Shown here piece after piece: positions 9,007 through 17,504 of a stretch of DNA of 64,000 nt (the first letter of the stretch is position 1; the number at the start of each line of letters is the position of its first letter). The stretch is from assembly GCF_036088315.1 (NCBI RefSeq), contig NZ_CP107996.1:6871001-6935000 (forward strand), read 5' to 3'. The DNA is from Streptomyces sp. NBC_00344 (GTDB lineage Bacteria > Actinomycetota > Actinomycetes > Streptomycetales > Streptomycetaceae). The notes beneath the pieces were generated by a model that searched no databases, had not been told where the DNA came from, and saw nothing but the letters and a program-made list of their open reading frames with translations. The translations under genes were made by a program, and so were the position numbers.

Positions 9007-10118
9007 GCCGGACGACTGCCACAGCCGCAGGCCCGGAGACGGCCCGGTTGTCATTTCTGGACCGCTTCCTCGCCGTGTGGATCCTGCTCGCGATGGCCGC
9101 CGGACTTGGCCTGGGTCACCTCGTTCCGGGCCTGGGGGGCGCGCTCGCGAAGGTCTCGGTCACCGGCGTCTCGCTGCCGATCGCGCTCGGCCTGCTCACG
9201 ATGATGTACCCGGTCCTCGCCAAGGTCCGTTACGACCGCCTGGACACCGTCACCCGCGATCGCCGTCTGCTCATCCCGTCACTGGCCCTGAACTGGATCG
9301 TCGGCCCGGCCCTGATGTTCGCCCTCGCCTGGCTCTTCCTGCCGGACCTGCCCGCGTACCGCACCGGCCTGATCATCGTCGGCCTCGCCCGCTGCATCGC
9401 CATGGTCATCATCTGGAACGACCTGGCCTGCGGCGACCGCGAGGCTGCCGCCGTCCTCGTCGCCCTGAACTCGGTATTCCAGGTGATCGCGTTCGCTGCC
9501 CTGGGCTGGTTCTACCTGAACACGCTGCCCGGCTGGCTCGGCCTGGAACAGAGGGCACTCAACGTGTCGGCAGGGGAGATCGCCCGCTCCGTCCTCATCT
9601 TCCTCGGCATTCCGCTGCTCGCCGGATTCCTCACCCGACGCCTGGGCGAGAAGGCCAAGGGCCGCACCTGGTACGAGACGGAGCTGATTCCCCGCATCGG
9701 CCCGTTCGCCCTGTACGGGCTGCTGTTCACGATCGTCGTGCTCTTCGCCCTCCAGGGCGACGCCATCACCTCAAAGCCTCTGGGCGTGGCCCGGATCGCG
9801 CTGCCGCTGCTGGTGTACTTCGCGCTGATGTGGGCTGGGTCCATGACAGTCGGTCGTACGCTCGGACTGAACTACCCGAGGGCCACCACGCTGGCGTTCA
9901 CCGCGGCGGGCAACAACTTCGAACTCGCCATCGCGGTCGCCATCGCCACCTTCGGCGCCACATCCGGACAAGCACTCGCAGGTGTCGTCGGCCCCCTCAT
10001 CGAGGTCCCCGTCCTCATCGGCCTCGTCCACGTCGCGCTCGCCGCCCGCCGCTACTTCCCCCAGCCCACGCCGACGGCCGCTCCGACCCTCTCCCCGGAA
10101 GGTTCCGCCCGTGCCTGA
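9003..10118 (+). CDS. acr3: ACR3-family arsenite efflux permease
   Basis: A 371-residue membrane protein with about ten hydrophobic segments of the bile/arsenite/riboflavin transporter fold. The ACR3 signature is clear: L-A-R-C-I-A-M-V with Cys131 in the fourth segment, and W-N-D-L-A-C-G-D with Cys143; the first is needed for As(III) transport in characterised members. It exports arsenite using the proton gradient. The GTG start overlaps the arsR stop, and its own stop lies inside the start of arsC (8-bp overlap), so arsR, acr3 and arsC form one operon. Confidence 0.95.
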   Translation: MSRTTATAAGPETARLSFLDRFLAVWILLAMAAGLGLGHLVPGLGGALAKVSVTGVSLPIALGLLTMMYPVLAKVRYDRLDTVTRDRRLLIPSLALNWIVGPALMFALAWLFLPDLPAYRTGLIIVGLARCIAMVIIWNDLACGDREAAAVLVALNSVFQVIAFAALGWFYLNTLPGWLGLEQRALNVSAGEIARSVLIFLGIPLLAGFLTRRLGEKAKGRTWYETELIPRIGPFALYGLLFTIVVLFALQGDAITSKPLGVARIALPLLVYFALMWAGSMTVGRTLGLNYPRATTLAFTAAGNNFELAIAVAIATFGATSGQALAGVVGPLIEVPVLIGLVHVALAARRYFPQPTPTAAPTLSPEGSARA

Positions 10119-10524
10119 GCTCAGGCCGTCCGCGCTGTTCGTGTGTGTCCACAACGCGGGCCGCTCGCAGATGGCAGCCGCGTTCCTCACCCAGCTCTCG
10201 CAGGGCCGGATCGAGGTCCGCTCCGCCGGCTCCGCGCCGGCCGACGCCGTGAACCCGGCCGCCGTCCAGGCCATGGCGGAGGTGGGCATCGACATGTCAG
10301 CCGAGGTGCCGAAGGTACTGACCGCCGAGGCCGTGCGGACCTCCGACACGGTGATCACCATGGGCTGCGGCGACACCTGCCCCGTCTTCCCCGGCAAGAC
10401 CTACCTCGACTGGGAGCTCGACGACCCCGCCGGGCAGGGCGTCGAGGCCGTCCGCCAGATCCGGGACGAGATCGAGCGTCGCGTCCGTGGCCTGCTCGCC
10501 CTACTCCTGTCCGACCACTCCTGA
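10111..10524 (+). CDS. arsC: Arsenate reductase, low-molecular-weight phosphatase type
   Basis: A 137-residue cytosolic enzyme that reduces arsenate to arsenite for export by the neighbouring ACR3. The phosphatase loop is C-V-H-N-A-G-R with nucleophile Cys12 and Arg18, and a second redox pair sits in M-G-C-G-D-T-C (Cys86 and Cys90). This arrangement matches the thioredoxin- or mycothiol-coupled ArsC class. I chose GTG at 10111, which overlaps the acr3 stop by 8 bp; longer frames reach back into acr3. No separate promoter or terminator is visible. Confidence 0.93.
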   Translation: MPELRPSALFVCVHNAGRSQMAAAFLTQLSQGRIEVRSAGSAPADAVNPAAVQAMAEVGIDMSAEVPKVLTAEAVRTSDTVITMGCGDTCPVFPGKTYLDWELDDPAGQGVEAVRQIRDEIERRVRGLLALLLSDHS

Positions 10525-10527
10525 ACG

Positions 10528-10707
10528 ATGTTGCGCTCCGCCTGGCGCAACGGCTTCGTCCGCGAGGGCGTGCTGCGCTCCTCGGCCTGGGTGATGGGCG
10601 AGTTCCTCGATGAGGTGCTGCTCGGGCTCCTCGTCCGGGACTGGAAGCCTGCCGCCCGACGGTCAGGGGCGGGCCGCGGAGCCGACAGGACGGCGATGAG
10701 GAATTGA
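10528..10707 (+). pseudogene. GNAT acetyltransferase, C-terminal remnant
   Basis: The frame from 10528 reads W-R-N-G-F-V-R-E-G-V-L-R, then A-W-V-M-G-E-F-L-D-E-V-L-L-G-L-L. This is the typical C-terminal end of RimJ/RimL-like GNAT acetyltransferases. The acetyl-CoA-binding part that should precede it is missing, because arsC ends three bases upstream. It is a truncated fragment. Confidence 0.6.
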
Positions 10708-10764
10708 TCACCGAGGTTCTGTTGGCGGCTCATCGGCCTTGTGCTTCTCCCGCCGGACGCCGCA

Positions 10765-11046
10765 TCAGGGGTGCGTCCGGACGAGCGATCCGCGCAGGAC
10801 CGCCAGAGCGCCCGCGGGCTTCACAGGGGGCTCCACATCGGTCACCACCGCCTGCCCCTCCGCCTCGACGTCCGACGAGGCCACGTCCGCCGGTGAGCGG
10901 CCGTCGATCAGTTTCATCGAGTCGCGGCACACCCGCTTCCAGCAGACGCGCGGCCGCCAGCGAGGCCCCGCCGGCCCGCCACAGGTCTGCGCCGTGCAGG
11001 GGCCGGCGGGCTTGAGGGCCGTGACCATCGGCACCTTGGCGGCACA
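10765..11046 (-). pseudogene. Dihydroxy-acid dehydratase (IlvD/Edd)-like fragment, frameshifted
   Basis: On the minus strand, adjoining frames give V-P-M-V-T-A-L-K-P-A-G, then L-W-R-A-G-G-A-S-L, then D-G-R-S-P-A-D-V and P-V-K-P-A-G-A-L-A-V-L-R-G-S-L. Their order and wording match the middle of IlvD/Edd dehydratases (K-P-A-G ... R-A-G-G ... P-I-K-P-T-G-G-L-x-I-L-R-G-N-L). At least two frame changes are needed and no complete domain remains, so this is a decayed internal fragment. The match is from memory of the family. Confidence 0.45.
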
Positions 11047-11165
11047 CCGAGCCGATCCTGTCGACGGCCAGAGGAGATCGGCGTGCGCGACGGCGCCGAC
11101 CTGACGGTCGACAGGTACGAGTTCGCCCCGTCGTGTTCCCCGTCCATGGTTACGGGCATGATCGC

Positions 11166-11531
11166 TCAGCTCGTCAAGGTGCCCTGGTGGAAGTACATCC
11201 GCCAACCCGCATCCGACAGACGCCACAGAGAGCTCCGCCATGCGCGACGCCCTCTGTTGTCGGCGAAGTACGTCAGATGAACGATGCCGGGAGCGAGTGC
11301 AACTCCTGTCATGTCGCTGACCGTCACCGGGCAACCCGGGACCACAGAACCGGAACTCGTTACCGTGAGAATCGACGTGGCGTCCCAGCATCGTCCGGAC
11401 GCTCCGATTTCCATGAACTCGGGGTCAAGAAGCTCCGAGACCAGGGCTGGTGAAGCACGCACATCGGGGTCGAGGAGCCGCATCTCCGACGCCATAGCCG
11501 CCTGAACGGCCCGCTCGCTCTCGTCTGCCAT
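11166..11531 (-). CDS. DUF4440 / NTF2-like (SnoaL-fold) protein
   Basis: A 121-residue protein with the nuclear transport factor 2 fold pattern of DUF4440: an N-terminal helix (E-S-E-R-A-V-Q-A-A-M-A-S-E), then L-L-D-P-E-F-M-E-I-G-A-S-G-R-C-W-D, and a C-terminal strand W-R-S-S-L-W-R-L-S-D-A-G-W-R-M-Y-F-H-Q-G-T. The final W-R-x-x-F-H-Q-G-T ending is common in Streptomyces members. These small alpha+beta barrels bind small ligands or act as enzymes of unknown substrate. It stands alone with no operon partner. Confidence 0.8.
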   Translation of the reverse strand: MADESERAVQAAMASEMRLLDPDVRASPALVSELLDPEFMEIGASGRCWDATSILTVTSSGSVVPGCPVTVSDMTGVALAPGIVHLTYFADNRGRRAWRSSLWRLSDAGWRMYFHQGTLTS

Positions 11532-11714
11532 GCATGAACCTTACGGACACACTCCGCCCGTCACAGTTGATAGCCGACTGGCCGGGACGGGTACCGACAG
11601 TTTCATCAGTTTCGCCGGCAAGCGGGGCCAACTGCCGTCGGAACCCGTGCACACAGGCTGTCACCTGTGCTGAGACCGACAACCCTCGCCGGGTTGCCGA
11701 TCGCCCCGGCCCGG

Positions 11715-12131
11715 CTATCGAACGGGCTCTGGTGCCGTGGCGGCCCGATCATCGAAATCCCGGCGGGCAGCCAGGACTTGCTGGGCGTGCTCCACGGACC
11801 ATGCGCCGATGGCACTGGTCAGCCGTCCTGCCTCGACCCCGAGCTCGGTCAGTCCGTACTCCACGCGAGGCGGAACCGTGGGGTAGACCGTGCGGTTCAC
11901 GAGGCCATCCCGCTCCAACGCGCGCAGGGTCTGGGTCAGCATCTTCTGCGTGATCCCGTCCAGGAGTCGCCGCAGTTCGCTGAAGCGCATGGGCCGGTCG
12001 TGCCGACGGAGCGCCCCCAGGACGTACAGCACCCACTTGTTGGCCAACATCTCGACGACGGTGCGCGAAGGGCAGTCGCGACGGTAGACGGCGGCCCAGT
12101 CCTCGGGGGTCTCACTCCTGTTGGTTTCCAT
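11715..12131 (-). CDS. HxlR-family winged-helix regulator
   Basis: A 138-residue regulator starting at ATG 12131; the open frame extends six codons further, but that part overlaps the repeat-containing control region. HxlR hallmarks are present: an early Cys in R-R-D-C-P-S-R, then K-W-V-L-Y-V-L-G-A-L, R-F-S-E-L-R-R-L-L-D-G-I-T-Q-K-M-L-T-Q-T-L-R-A-L and Y-P-T-V-P-P-R-V-E-Y-G-L-T. Members of this family often sense quinones or aldehydes through the Cys. The divergent oxidoreductase at 12241 is the likely target, with repeated motifs between the two genes as likely operators. Confidence 0.9.
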   Translation of the reverse strand: METNRSETPEDWAAVYRRDCPSRTVVEMLANKWVLYVLGALRRHDRPMRFSELRRLLDGITQKMLTQTLRALERDGLVNRTVYPTVPPRVEYGLTELGVEAGRLTSAIGAWSVEHAQQVLAARRDFDDRAATAPEPVR

Positions 12132-12132
12132 G

Positions 12133-12176
12133 AGGTACCTAGATATCAATCAGGTGCCTACTTCACAAGAGGTACC
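12133..12176. promoter_or_regulatory. Three repeated AGGTRCC motifs, likely HxlR operators
   Basis: AGGTACCT (12133), AGGTGCCT (12152) and AGGTACC (12170) recur at 19- and 18-bp spacing, close to two helical turns, directly beside the HxlR start codon. The first copy is a perfect 8-bp palindrome. Such phased half-sites fit binding of one or more HxlR dimers that repress both divergent genes. Confidence 0.55.
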
Positions 12177-12240
12177 GATGCCGTTGAGGATGGTGATCGC
12201 AATCCCCCGAGCAAGCCGACAAACCGAGGAGAGTGCCCGT

Positions 12241-13185
12241 ATGCCCATCCGCATGCGCGCGGTCAGCCAGCGCAGTTACGGCGGCCCGGAAGTTCTGGAG
12301 GTCGTCGAGACCGGCCTTCCGACGCCAGGTCCGGGCGAAGCGCTGGTGCGCGTCCACGCGGCCGGAGTGAATCCGGCCGACTGGAAAATCCGTTCCGGAA
12401 TGGTGCGGAAGTTCGGTGCCCCTCCGTTCACCTTGGGACTCGACCTGTGCGGAGTGGTGGAGGCAGTCGGCGAACAGGCGACACGATTCCAGCCCGGCGA
12501 TGAGGTCTACGGCTGCGCATTTCCGCCCCGCGGCGCCTATGCCGAATACGTCGTCGTGCCGGTGGAAGCGCTCGCCGCCGTGCCGGCGAGCATCGACCAT
12601 GTGCACGCCGCAGCAATGCCGGTCGCGGCGCTCACCGCTTGGCAGTCGCTCGTGCGGGTCGCCGCCGTCGGCGCCGGGCAGCGGGTACTTGTCCATGCGG
12701 CGGCCGGCGGGATCGGCCATCTCGCCGTACAGATCGCCAAGGCGCACGGCGCATACGTCATAGGCACCGCCCGGGAGGGCAAGCACGCGTTCCTGCGTGG
12801 CCTGGGCGCCGACGAACTCGTCGACTACGCCACCACCGACTTCGCAGCCGTCGCACGTGACATGGACGTGGTCCTGGACCCGATCAGCGGCGACTACGGA
12901 CCCCGGTCGCTGGACACGCTCAAGCCGGGCGGAATCCTCATCGATGTGCGCGGCACCGGTCCCGACCGGGCCGTTGTCCAGGAGCAGGCCGAGGCGCGCG
13001 GCCAGCGGTTCGTCGAGTTCGGGTTCAGCCCGTCCGGCGCCGATCTGGAGAGCATCGCCAACCTGGTGGAACACGGCAGCCTGCGCGTTGCCGTCGATCA
13101 AGTTCTGTCACTCGAAGACGCGGCCAAAGCGCATGAACTCAGTGAGTCCAACCACGTGAGAGGAAAAATCGTTCTCACTCCCTAG
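12241..13185 (+). CDS. Zinc-independent quinone oxidoreductase (MDR family)
   Basis: A 314-residue NADP-dependent medium-chain reductase. The N-terminal GroES-like domain has V-H-A-A-G-V-N-P-A-D-W-K-I-R-S-G. The nucleotide site is V-L-V-H-A-A-A-G-G-I-G-H-L-A-V-Q-I-A-K, whose A-A-G-G-I-G is typical of quinone reductases, and no catalytic zinc ligands are seen. I chose ATG 12241 because GAGGAG lies about 9 nt upstream; longer in-frame starts back to 12121 would cross the operator region and lack such a site. It probably reduces quinones or enones and is likely induced through the divergent HxlR regulator. Confidence 0.88.
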   Translation: MPIRMRAVSQRSYGGPEVLEVVETGLPTPGPGEALVRVHAAGVNPADWKIRSGMVRKFGAPPFTLGLDLCGVVEAVGEQATRFQPGDEVYGCAFPPRGAYAEYVVVPVEALAAVPASIDHVHAAAMPVAALTAWQSLVRVAAVGAGQRVLVHAAAGGIGHLAVQIAKAHGAYVIGTAREGKHAFLRGLGADELVDYATTDFAAVARDMDVVLDPISGDYGPRSLDTLKPGGILIDVRGTGPDRAVVQEQAEARGQRFVEFGFSPSGADLESIANLVEHGSLRVAVDQVLSLEDAAKAHELSESNHVRGKIVLTP

Positions 13186-13496
13186 GGGCGTTCGTCCAGT
13201 TGACTCATCCCCGGTTGACGGGTTGTACACGGTTCTTGCGCCGCTTGGTCTTCGGCGTGGCTCCTCGCCGGATCGACGAGGAGTACCAGCCAAGGGGACA
13301 GCCGTCCTTGCGCGTCGGTCACCTGTAGAGCTGGACTCGCTTCCGGAGGAGCTGGAATACGGCTCGGCCGAACAGTTCCTCCGCGAACGGTTACTCCTCA
13401 CAGCCGTCCGACGACTGTGCTGCCCACACCGTGACGGAACGCCGAAAGACCAACGAACGCGAGGTGGCTCGTAGCCTCAAGGAGGCGGTTGCAGAA
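13186..13496. other. Region without a recognisable gene
   Basis: Short frames on both strands lack consistent third-position bias. No repeat or hairpin stands out between the oxidoreductase stop and the DUF1330 gene stop. Confidence 0.4.
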
Positions 13497-13862
13497 CTAC
13501 GAGGTCGACTGGCCCGCTCGGCCGGCTTCTGCTTGCAACTTGCGAGCTCGCTCGGCAGGGTCGTAGTTCGGCCCGACACCCTCGATCAGCAGCAAGTCGC
13601 CCTCGATGTGGTCGGTACGCAAACGCAGGATGGCCCGGTAGGCCGGCGAGCCGTACCAGGCGCGGGCCTCGGCCAGGCTGGGAAACTCAATCAGCACCAT
13701 GCTGCCGGGCCACCTGCCCTCTATGACCTCGGCCGGCGGACCGTGGATGACGAAGCGGCCCGCGAAGGGGTCGAGGGTTGCCTGGATGCGCTCCAGGTAC
13801 TCGATGACGTCGGAGTGATTCCGGCGACTGCGCAGATGAGCGAAGCCGTAAGCGGGCACCAC
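13497..13862 (-). CDS. DUF1330 domain protein
   Basis: A 121-residue protein of the dimeric alpha+beta barrel type. It begins M-V-P-A-Y-G-F-A-H-L-R, and has Y-L-E-R-I-Q-A-T-L-D-P-F-A-G-R-F-V-I-H-G and P-G-S-M-V-L-I-E-F-P-S-L-A-E-A-R-A-W-Y-G-S-P-A-Y, which is the diagnostic DUF1330 pattern (I-E-F-P-s-x-e-x-A-x-x-W-y-x-S-p-x-Y). Function is unknown; the fold suggests a small-molecule-binding or monooxygenase-like role. It has no operon partner; a decayed IS element lies upstream. Confidence 0.85.
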   Translation of the reverse strand: MVPAYGFAHLRSRRNHSDVIEYLERIQATLDPFAGRFVIHGPPAEVIEGRWPGSMVLIEFPSLAEARAWYGSPAYRAILRLRTDHIEGDLLLIEGVGPNYDPAERARKLQAEAGRAGQSTS

Positions 13863-14089
13863 GGGGCTCCTTCGGTTCGGGGGGTGAGCGATGACCGCGA
13901 ACGTAGCTGAGCGAGGTTGGGCGGTGCGATTACCTCAGAGGGAATTGCCGCAACATCGAGGAACACCTCAAGGCCGGCGCCGCCCACCGTTCTACCTCTC
14001 ACGGAATGGGTGCCAGAACCCGGTTCTCGGCCTCTGGCACAACTCTGTGGACCGAGCACGCTGACCAATCGGTTGGGGATGGTCGTCCT

Positions 14090-14107
14090 GGCCGGCTGAG
14101 GCCGGCC
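14090..14107. terminator. Short GC-rich hairpin beside the IS5-like remnant
   Basis: GGCCGGC and GCCGGCC can pair with a 4-nt TGAG loop. It sits just beyond the 3' end of the leftward transposase remnant, so it could be that gene's old terminator. There is no T-tract. Confidence 0.35.
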
Positions 14108-14135
14108 CCTTCCATCCCATACGGGGTGGGGGCCA

Positions 14136-14475
14136 TCCCGTGAGGGCGAGGTTGTACAGCCGGGCGGTGCCGAGCATGGCGGTGTGAAGGCCGTCGCCTT
14201 GAGGCGGCAGTCGCGAAGGATCTTCCAGGTCTTCATCCGGGCAACGGTGTGCTCGACGCGGGCACGGACTTGTTTGTGCGAGCGGGTGGTGCTGCTGTTT
14301 CCAGCTGGGCAGTTCCTCGCTGGCCCGGCGCCGGTGCGACACCAAGGGGTCCGGTGTTCGGATAACCGCCGTCGGCGAACGTCATGGTCGTGTCGACGGC
14401 GCCCTTGGCCCCGGATTCCTCCCACGCCTTGCAGTTGTTGCGGTTGCCTGGCGAAGGCCGGCCGGCCACGACAAC
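14136..14475 (-). pseudogene. IS5-type (DDE_Tnp_4-like) transposase remnant, frameshifted
   Basis: Read leftward, pieces of one transposase appear in three frames: P-S-P-G-N-R-N-N-C-K-A-W with T-F-A-D-G-G-Y-P near 14475-14370, V-S-H-R-R-R near 14340, H-K-Q-V-R-A-R-V-E-H with R-M-K-T-W-K-I-L-R-D-C-R-L-K near 14280-14200, and L-H-T-A-M-L-G-T-A-R-L-Y-N-L-A-L to 14136. The A-D-G-G-Y and R-x-R-V-E-H segments are the second and third acidic-residue regions of the family. Several indels and loss of the N-terminal half make it inactive. Confidence 0.75.
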
Positions 14476-15009
14476 CATTCGTCGCGGCGCGATGGCCGGA
14501 TGGCGCTCCTCTCGACCCGCCTCGCGGCCCTGAAATTCCAATGACGACCTTCCCCGCCCAACTTCGGACGCTGGCCGAAGAAGGCCTCGCACGCATTCAG
14601 CGAAGAGTCATGACACAGCGTCACTAGTCGCAGAAGTCGAGCCAGAGCCAGCACTGTTTCGACGTCGGGGGCGCCCCACGGGGGGATCGGAGTGTGCCCC
14701 TTCGACGGGCGACCCCTGATGGGGGAGCGTCGGTAGTCGCGGGTCAGGACAGCAGGAGCACAGCGGCGGAGGCGGCTGCCGTGGATGCCGTGCGGCCTGT
14801 TCTCGGGCAGCGGTTGCTGGTCGAGCGCGTTCACGCAGGCCGCCGGCTCGCACATGTCGCGGCGTCATCGAAAAAGGCCACCATCACGGGCGGCGAACTG
14901 GGTGCGGTGCGACTACTTGGGCCGCGCGTCGGCATCCACTCGCCCCGCTGCGCCCGGCGCGCCGCCCTGTTCCATCGCGGCTGCCCTGCAGCCGAGAGTC
15001 TCAGACGCG
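14476..15009. other. Degenerate region
   Basis: This stretch lies between the IS5-like remnant and the LysR gene. Frames are short and bias shifts between them, as in decayed coding sequence. I cannot assign any family. Confidence 0.4.
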
Positions 15010-15954
15010 TCAGGCAGTCGACCTTCCAGGTGCGCGAAGTGTCCTGCGGACGGCGTCGCGGAGCCAGTGGTGGGCTCCGTCGGCTGCATGGCGGGGATGC
15101 CAGGCCATGCCGATGGTCAGTAGCGGCAGAGGCAGGGGGATATCGAGGAGGTGCAGCCCGAGGGTGGTGGCGTCGGCGGTGAGGGGGGAGGGGGTCGCGC
15201 CGGAGAGTGCTGCGGGGACCAGGCAGACGACGTCGCTGCGGGCGGCCAGGGCCATCGCGGCCAGATGGCTGGGGAGGACAACAGCGACCCGTCGGCGAAG
15301 GTCGCGCTCGGCCAGGGCGGTGTCGAGGGGACCGGTGAACCGGCCGCGGCGGCTGACCGCTACATGGTCGGCGGCAGCGAAGAGGGCTGGGGTCAGGGGT
15401 TCCTCGGTCAGGGGGTGACCGGTCCGGACGGCCGCCACCATCCGCAGGGTCAACAGCTCTTCCACCTGGGTTTCGGGATCGACGTGGTCGATGGAGCCGA
15501 CCTCCAGGTCGATCCGGCCGTCGCGCAGGGCGGGCCCGGCCTCCAACTCCTCGGCCCGGAACCGCAAGGAGATCCCTGGCGCCTCGTGCCGGGTCAGTCG
15601 CAGCAGACCGGAGGCCAGTGCCGCACCGACCAGGTCGGCGGCCTGGAGAGTGAACGTGCTGCGCAGGGTGGCGGGGTCGACAACAGTGCCGGGGGCGAGG
15701 AGTGCTCCCAGACTGCGCACCACCGCAGCGGCCTCGTCGCGCAGGGCCCGGGCGCGCGGAGTGGGGACCATGGTCTGTCCTGCCCGGACGAGGAGGGGGT
15801 CCTGAAGGATGCGGCGCAGGCGGGCGAGGGTGCGGCTCATGGCAGCCGGGGAGGTGTGCAGGCGGGCGGCGGCGCGCGTGACGCTCTGCTCAGTCAACAG
15901 AGCGTCGAGCGCGACGGCGAGGTTGGCGTCGATGACCGGGTCAGAGCTGTTCAC
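15010..15954 (-). CDS. LysR-family transcriptional regulator
   Basis: A 314-residue LysR regulator. The N-terminal winged helix is L-D-A-L-L-T-E-Q-S-V-T-R-A-A-A-R-L-H-T-S-P-A-A-M-S-R-T-L-A-R-L-R (residues about 16-48), followed by the linker helix and a periplasmic-binding-like effector domain from about 90. The first helix is in the NodD/NahR-like subgroup style (D-A-N-L-A-V-A-L-D-A-L-L). It is divergent from an NmrA-like reductase with a short palindrome between them, the classic layout for a LysR regulator and its target. Effector unknown. Confidence 0.92.
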   Translation of the reverse strand: MNSSDPVIDANLAVALDALLTEQSVTRAAARLHTSPAAMSRTLARLRRILQDPLLVRAGQTMVPTPRARALRDEAAAVVRSLGALLAPGTVVDPATLRSTFTLQAADLVGAALASGLLRLTRHEAPGISLRFRAEELEAGPALRDGRIDLEVGSIDHVDPETQVEELLTLRMVAAVRTGHPLTEEPLTPALFAAADHVAVSRRGRFTGPLDTALAERDLRRRVAVVLPSHLAAMALAARSDVVCLVPAALSGATPSPLTADATTLGLHLLDIPLPLPLLTIGMAWHPRHAADGAHHWLRDAVRRTLRAPGRSTA

Positions 15955-15973
15955 CAGGGTAATTCCATTTCAG

Positions 15974-15984
15974 GCAATGATTGC
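15974..15984. promoter_or_regulatory. Palindrome GCAAT-G-ATTGC, candidate LysR box
   Basis: A perfect 5-bp inverted repeat around one central base lies in the 112-bp gap between the divergent lysR-type gene and the NmrA-like gene. Its dyad fits the T-N11-A-like sites bound by LysR proteins. A flanking TTCAG and CTGAA pair (15969 and 15988) may widen the site. Confidence 0.45.
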
Positions 15985-16066
15985 GTGCTGAAGTTCCCAT
16001 TGTGGCATTGCCGCGGTTCTCAGCAGGATGAAGGCGTACCGATCCGGCACGACCTACGAGGTTCTC

Positions 16067-16960
16067 ATGATCGTCATCACTGCTCCCACGGGGAACATCG
16101 GCCGCCACCTGCTGCCCCTGCTCCTGGAGGCCGCCCCCACCCACGGTGAGGAACTGCGGGTGATCGCACGCGACCCCGCTCGCCTTCCTGACGCGGTGCG
16201 CGCACGCGTCGAGGTAGTAATCGGCTCGCACGGTGACACCGAGGTCGTCGACCGGGCCTTCGAGGGCGCGGACGCCGTCTTCTGGCTCGTCCCCCCGGAC
16301 TCATCTCTGGCCCCGACGGACGCTTACTGCGGCTTCACCCGCCCCGCCGTGAAGGCGCTCGCCGTCCACGGCGTCGGGCACGTCGTCGGCGTCTCCGCGC
16401 TCGGCCGCGGCACTCCGGTCGCCAACCGCGCCGGACTCGTCACCGCCTCCCTCGACATGGACGACCTCATCGCCACAACCGGCGTCGCGTACCGGGCCCT
16501 CGCCAACCCCTCCTTCTTCGAAAACCTCCTGGAGGAGGCCGACTCGATCCGCGAGAAGGGCGTTTTCACCGACGCCGTCGACGCCGACCGCAAAGCCCCG
16601 CTTGTCGCCGTCGCCGACATCGCCGCCGTCGCCGCCCGCCTGCTGTTGGACCGCTCCTGGGCCGGCATTGACAACCTGCCGGTTCTCGGGCCCCAGGACC
16701 TGTCCCCCAACGACCTGGCCCGCATCATGACCGAGCAGCTGGGCAGCCCCGTCCGATACGAGTGTCAGCCGATCGAGGACCTGCGCACCACTCTCCTCGG
16801 TTACGGCCTCGACGAGGCGTTCGTCCAAGGCATCGCCGACATGAAGCAGGCCAAGGACAACGGCCTCGACGCCGGCGTCATTCGTACCGCGGACACCGCG
16901 TCGCCCACCACCTTCGCGCAGTGGTGTGCCCAGACCCTCAAGCCCGCCGTCCTGTCCTGA
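16067..16960 (+). CDS. NmrA-like NAD(P)-binding protein
   Basis: A 297-residue atypical short-chain dehydrogenase/NmrA-family protein. It opens with [15 protein letters not shown], a Rossmann G-x-x-G-x-x-G-like motif, and has [10 protein letters not shown] and [12 protein letters not shown], typical of NAD(P)H-sensing or NAD(P)H:quinone reductase-like members. I chose ATG 16067, at the start of the beta strand, over an upstream in-frame ATG at 16028. It is divergent from the LysR regulator that probably controls it. The darcynin gene follows 76 bp downstream and could be co-transcribed. Confidence 0.88.
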   Translation: MIVITAPTGNIGRHLLPLLLEAAPTHGEELRVIARDPARLPDAVRARVEVVIGSHGDTEVVDRAFEGADAVFWLVPPDSSLAPTDAYCGFTRPAVKALAVHGVGHVVGVSALGRGTPVANRAGLVTASLDMDDLIATTGVAYRALANPSFFENLLEEADSIREKGVFTDAVDADRKAPLVAVADIAAVAARLLLDRSWAGIDNLPVLGPQDLSPNDLARIMTEQLGSPVRYECQPIEDLRTTLLGYGLDEAFVQGIADMKQAKDNGLDAGVIRTADTASPTTFAQWCAQTLKPAVLS

Positions 16961-17036
16961 CCCTCCGCCGGCGCATCACCGGAAGTCCATGGTGCCCACC
17001 ACATCGAGACCACCTGCCACTTGGGAAGGACCCGTC

Positions 17037-17402
17037 ATGTCCACCGAGGAAGCCGAAGCAACGGTGACCGCTTTCATACTCGTCAAGACCACACCTGAAT
17101 GGCTTGCCATGACCGTCCAGGAGCGGGTGAACGCCTTCACCACCCAGGTCATCCCCGCGATCGAGGCCAAAACCACCGGCGTCCGGTCACGTTTCTACGA
17201 CACCGAGTTCTACTCCGCACGCGTCACCGACGTCTGGGTCTGGGAAGCAGACGATCACCACGCCTACCAGCTCCTCATCGACGCGCTGCGAGAGACTCCC
17301 TTCTGGGACCGCTACTTCGAGGTCGTCGACCTGCTCGTCGGCACCGAGAACGGCTACGCCCGCACCTACGGCCTCGACGCCGTAGCCACCATCACCACCT
17401 GA
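17037..17402 (+). CDS. Darcynin-family protein
   Basis: A 121-residue protein recognisable by [19 protein letters not shown], the darcynin N-terminus, followed by [20 protein letters not shown] and [11 protein letters not shown]. Darcynins are small dimeric alpha+beta proteins of unknown function, often next to LysR- or NmrA-type genes. I chose ATG 17037 for the GGAAGGA site 6 nt upstream. It probably belongs to the NmrA-like transcription unit, and a strong hairpin at 17468 would end the message. Confidence 0.85.
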   Translation: MSTEEAEATVTAFILVKTTPEWLAMTVQERVNAFTTQVIPAIEAKTTGVRSRFYDTEFYSARVTDVWVWEADDHHAYQLLIDALRETPFWDRYFEVVDLLVGTENGYARTYGLDAVATITT

Positions 17403-17467
17403 CACGGCCCACTCCGCCGTGACCGGGCCCGGTGTCCGCCACAGAAGCGCCACAGGTACCTGACGTT

Positions 17468-17499
17468 CCATGGGCCGCCTCCCAAGAGGCGGCCCATGG
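17468..17499 (+). terminator. Strong 14-bp hairpin downstream of the darcynin gene
   Basis: CCATGGGCCGCCTC pairs perfectly with GAGGCGGCCCATGG around a CCAA loop. It begins 65 bp after the darcynin stop. There is no T-tract, as is common for actinomycete terminators. Confidence 0.7.
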
Positions 17500-17504
17500 G
17501 CGCC

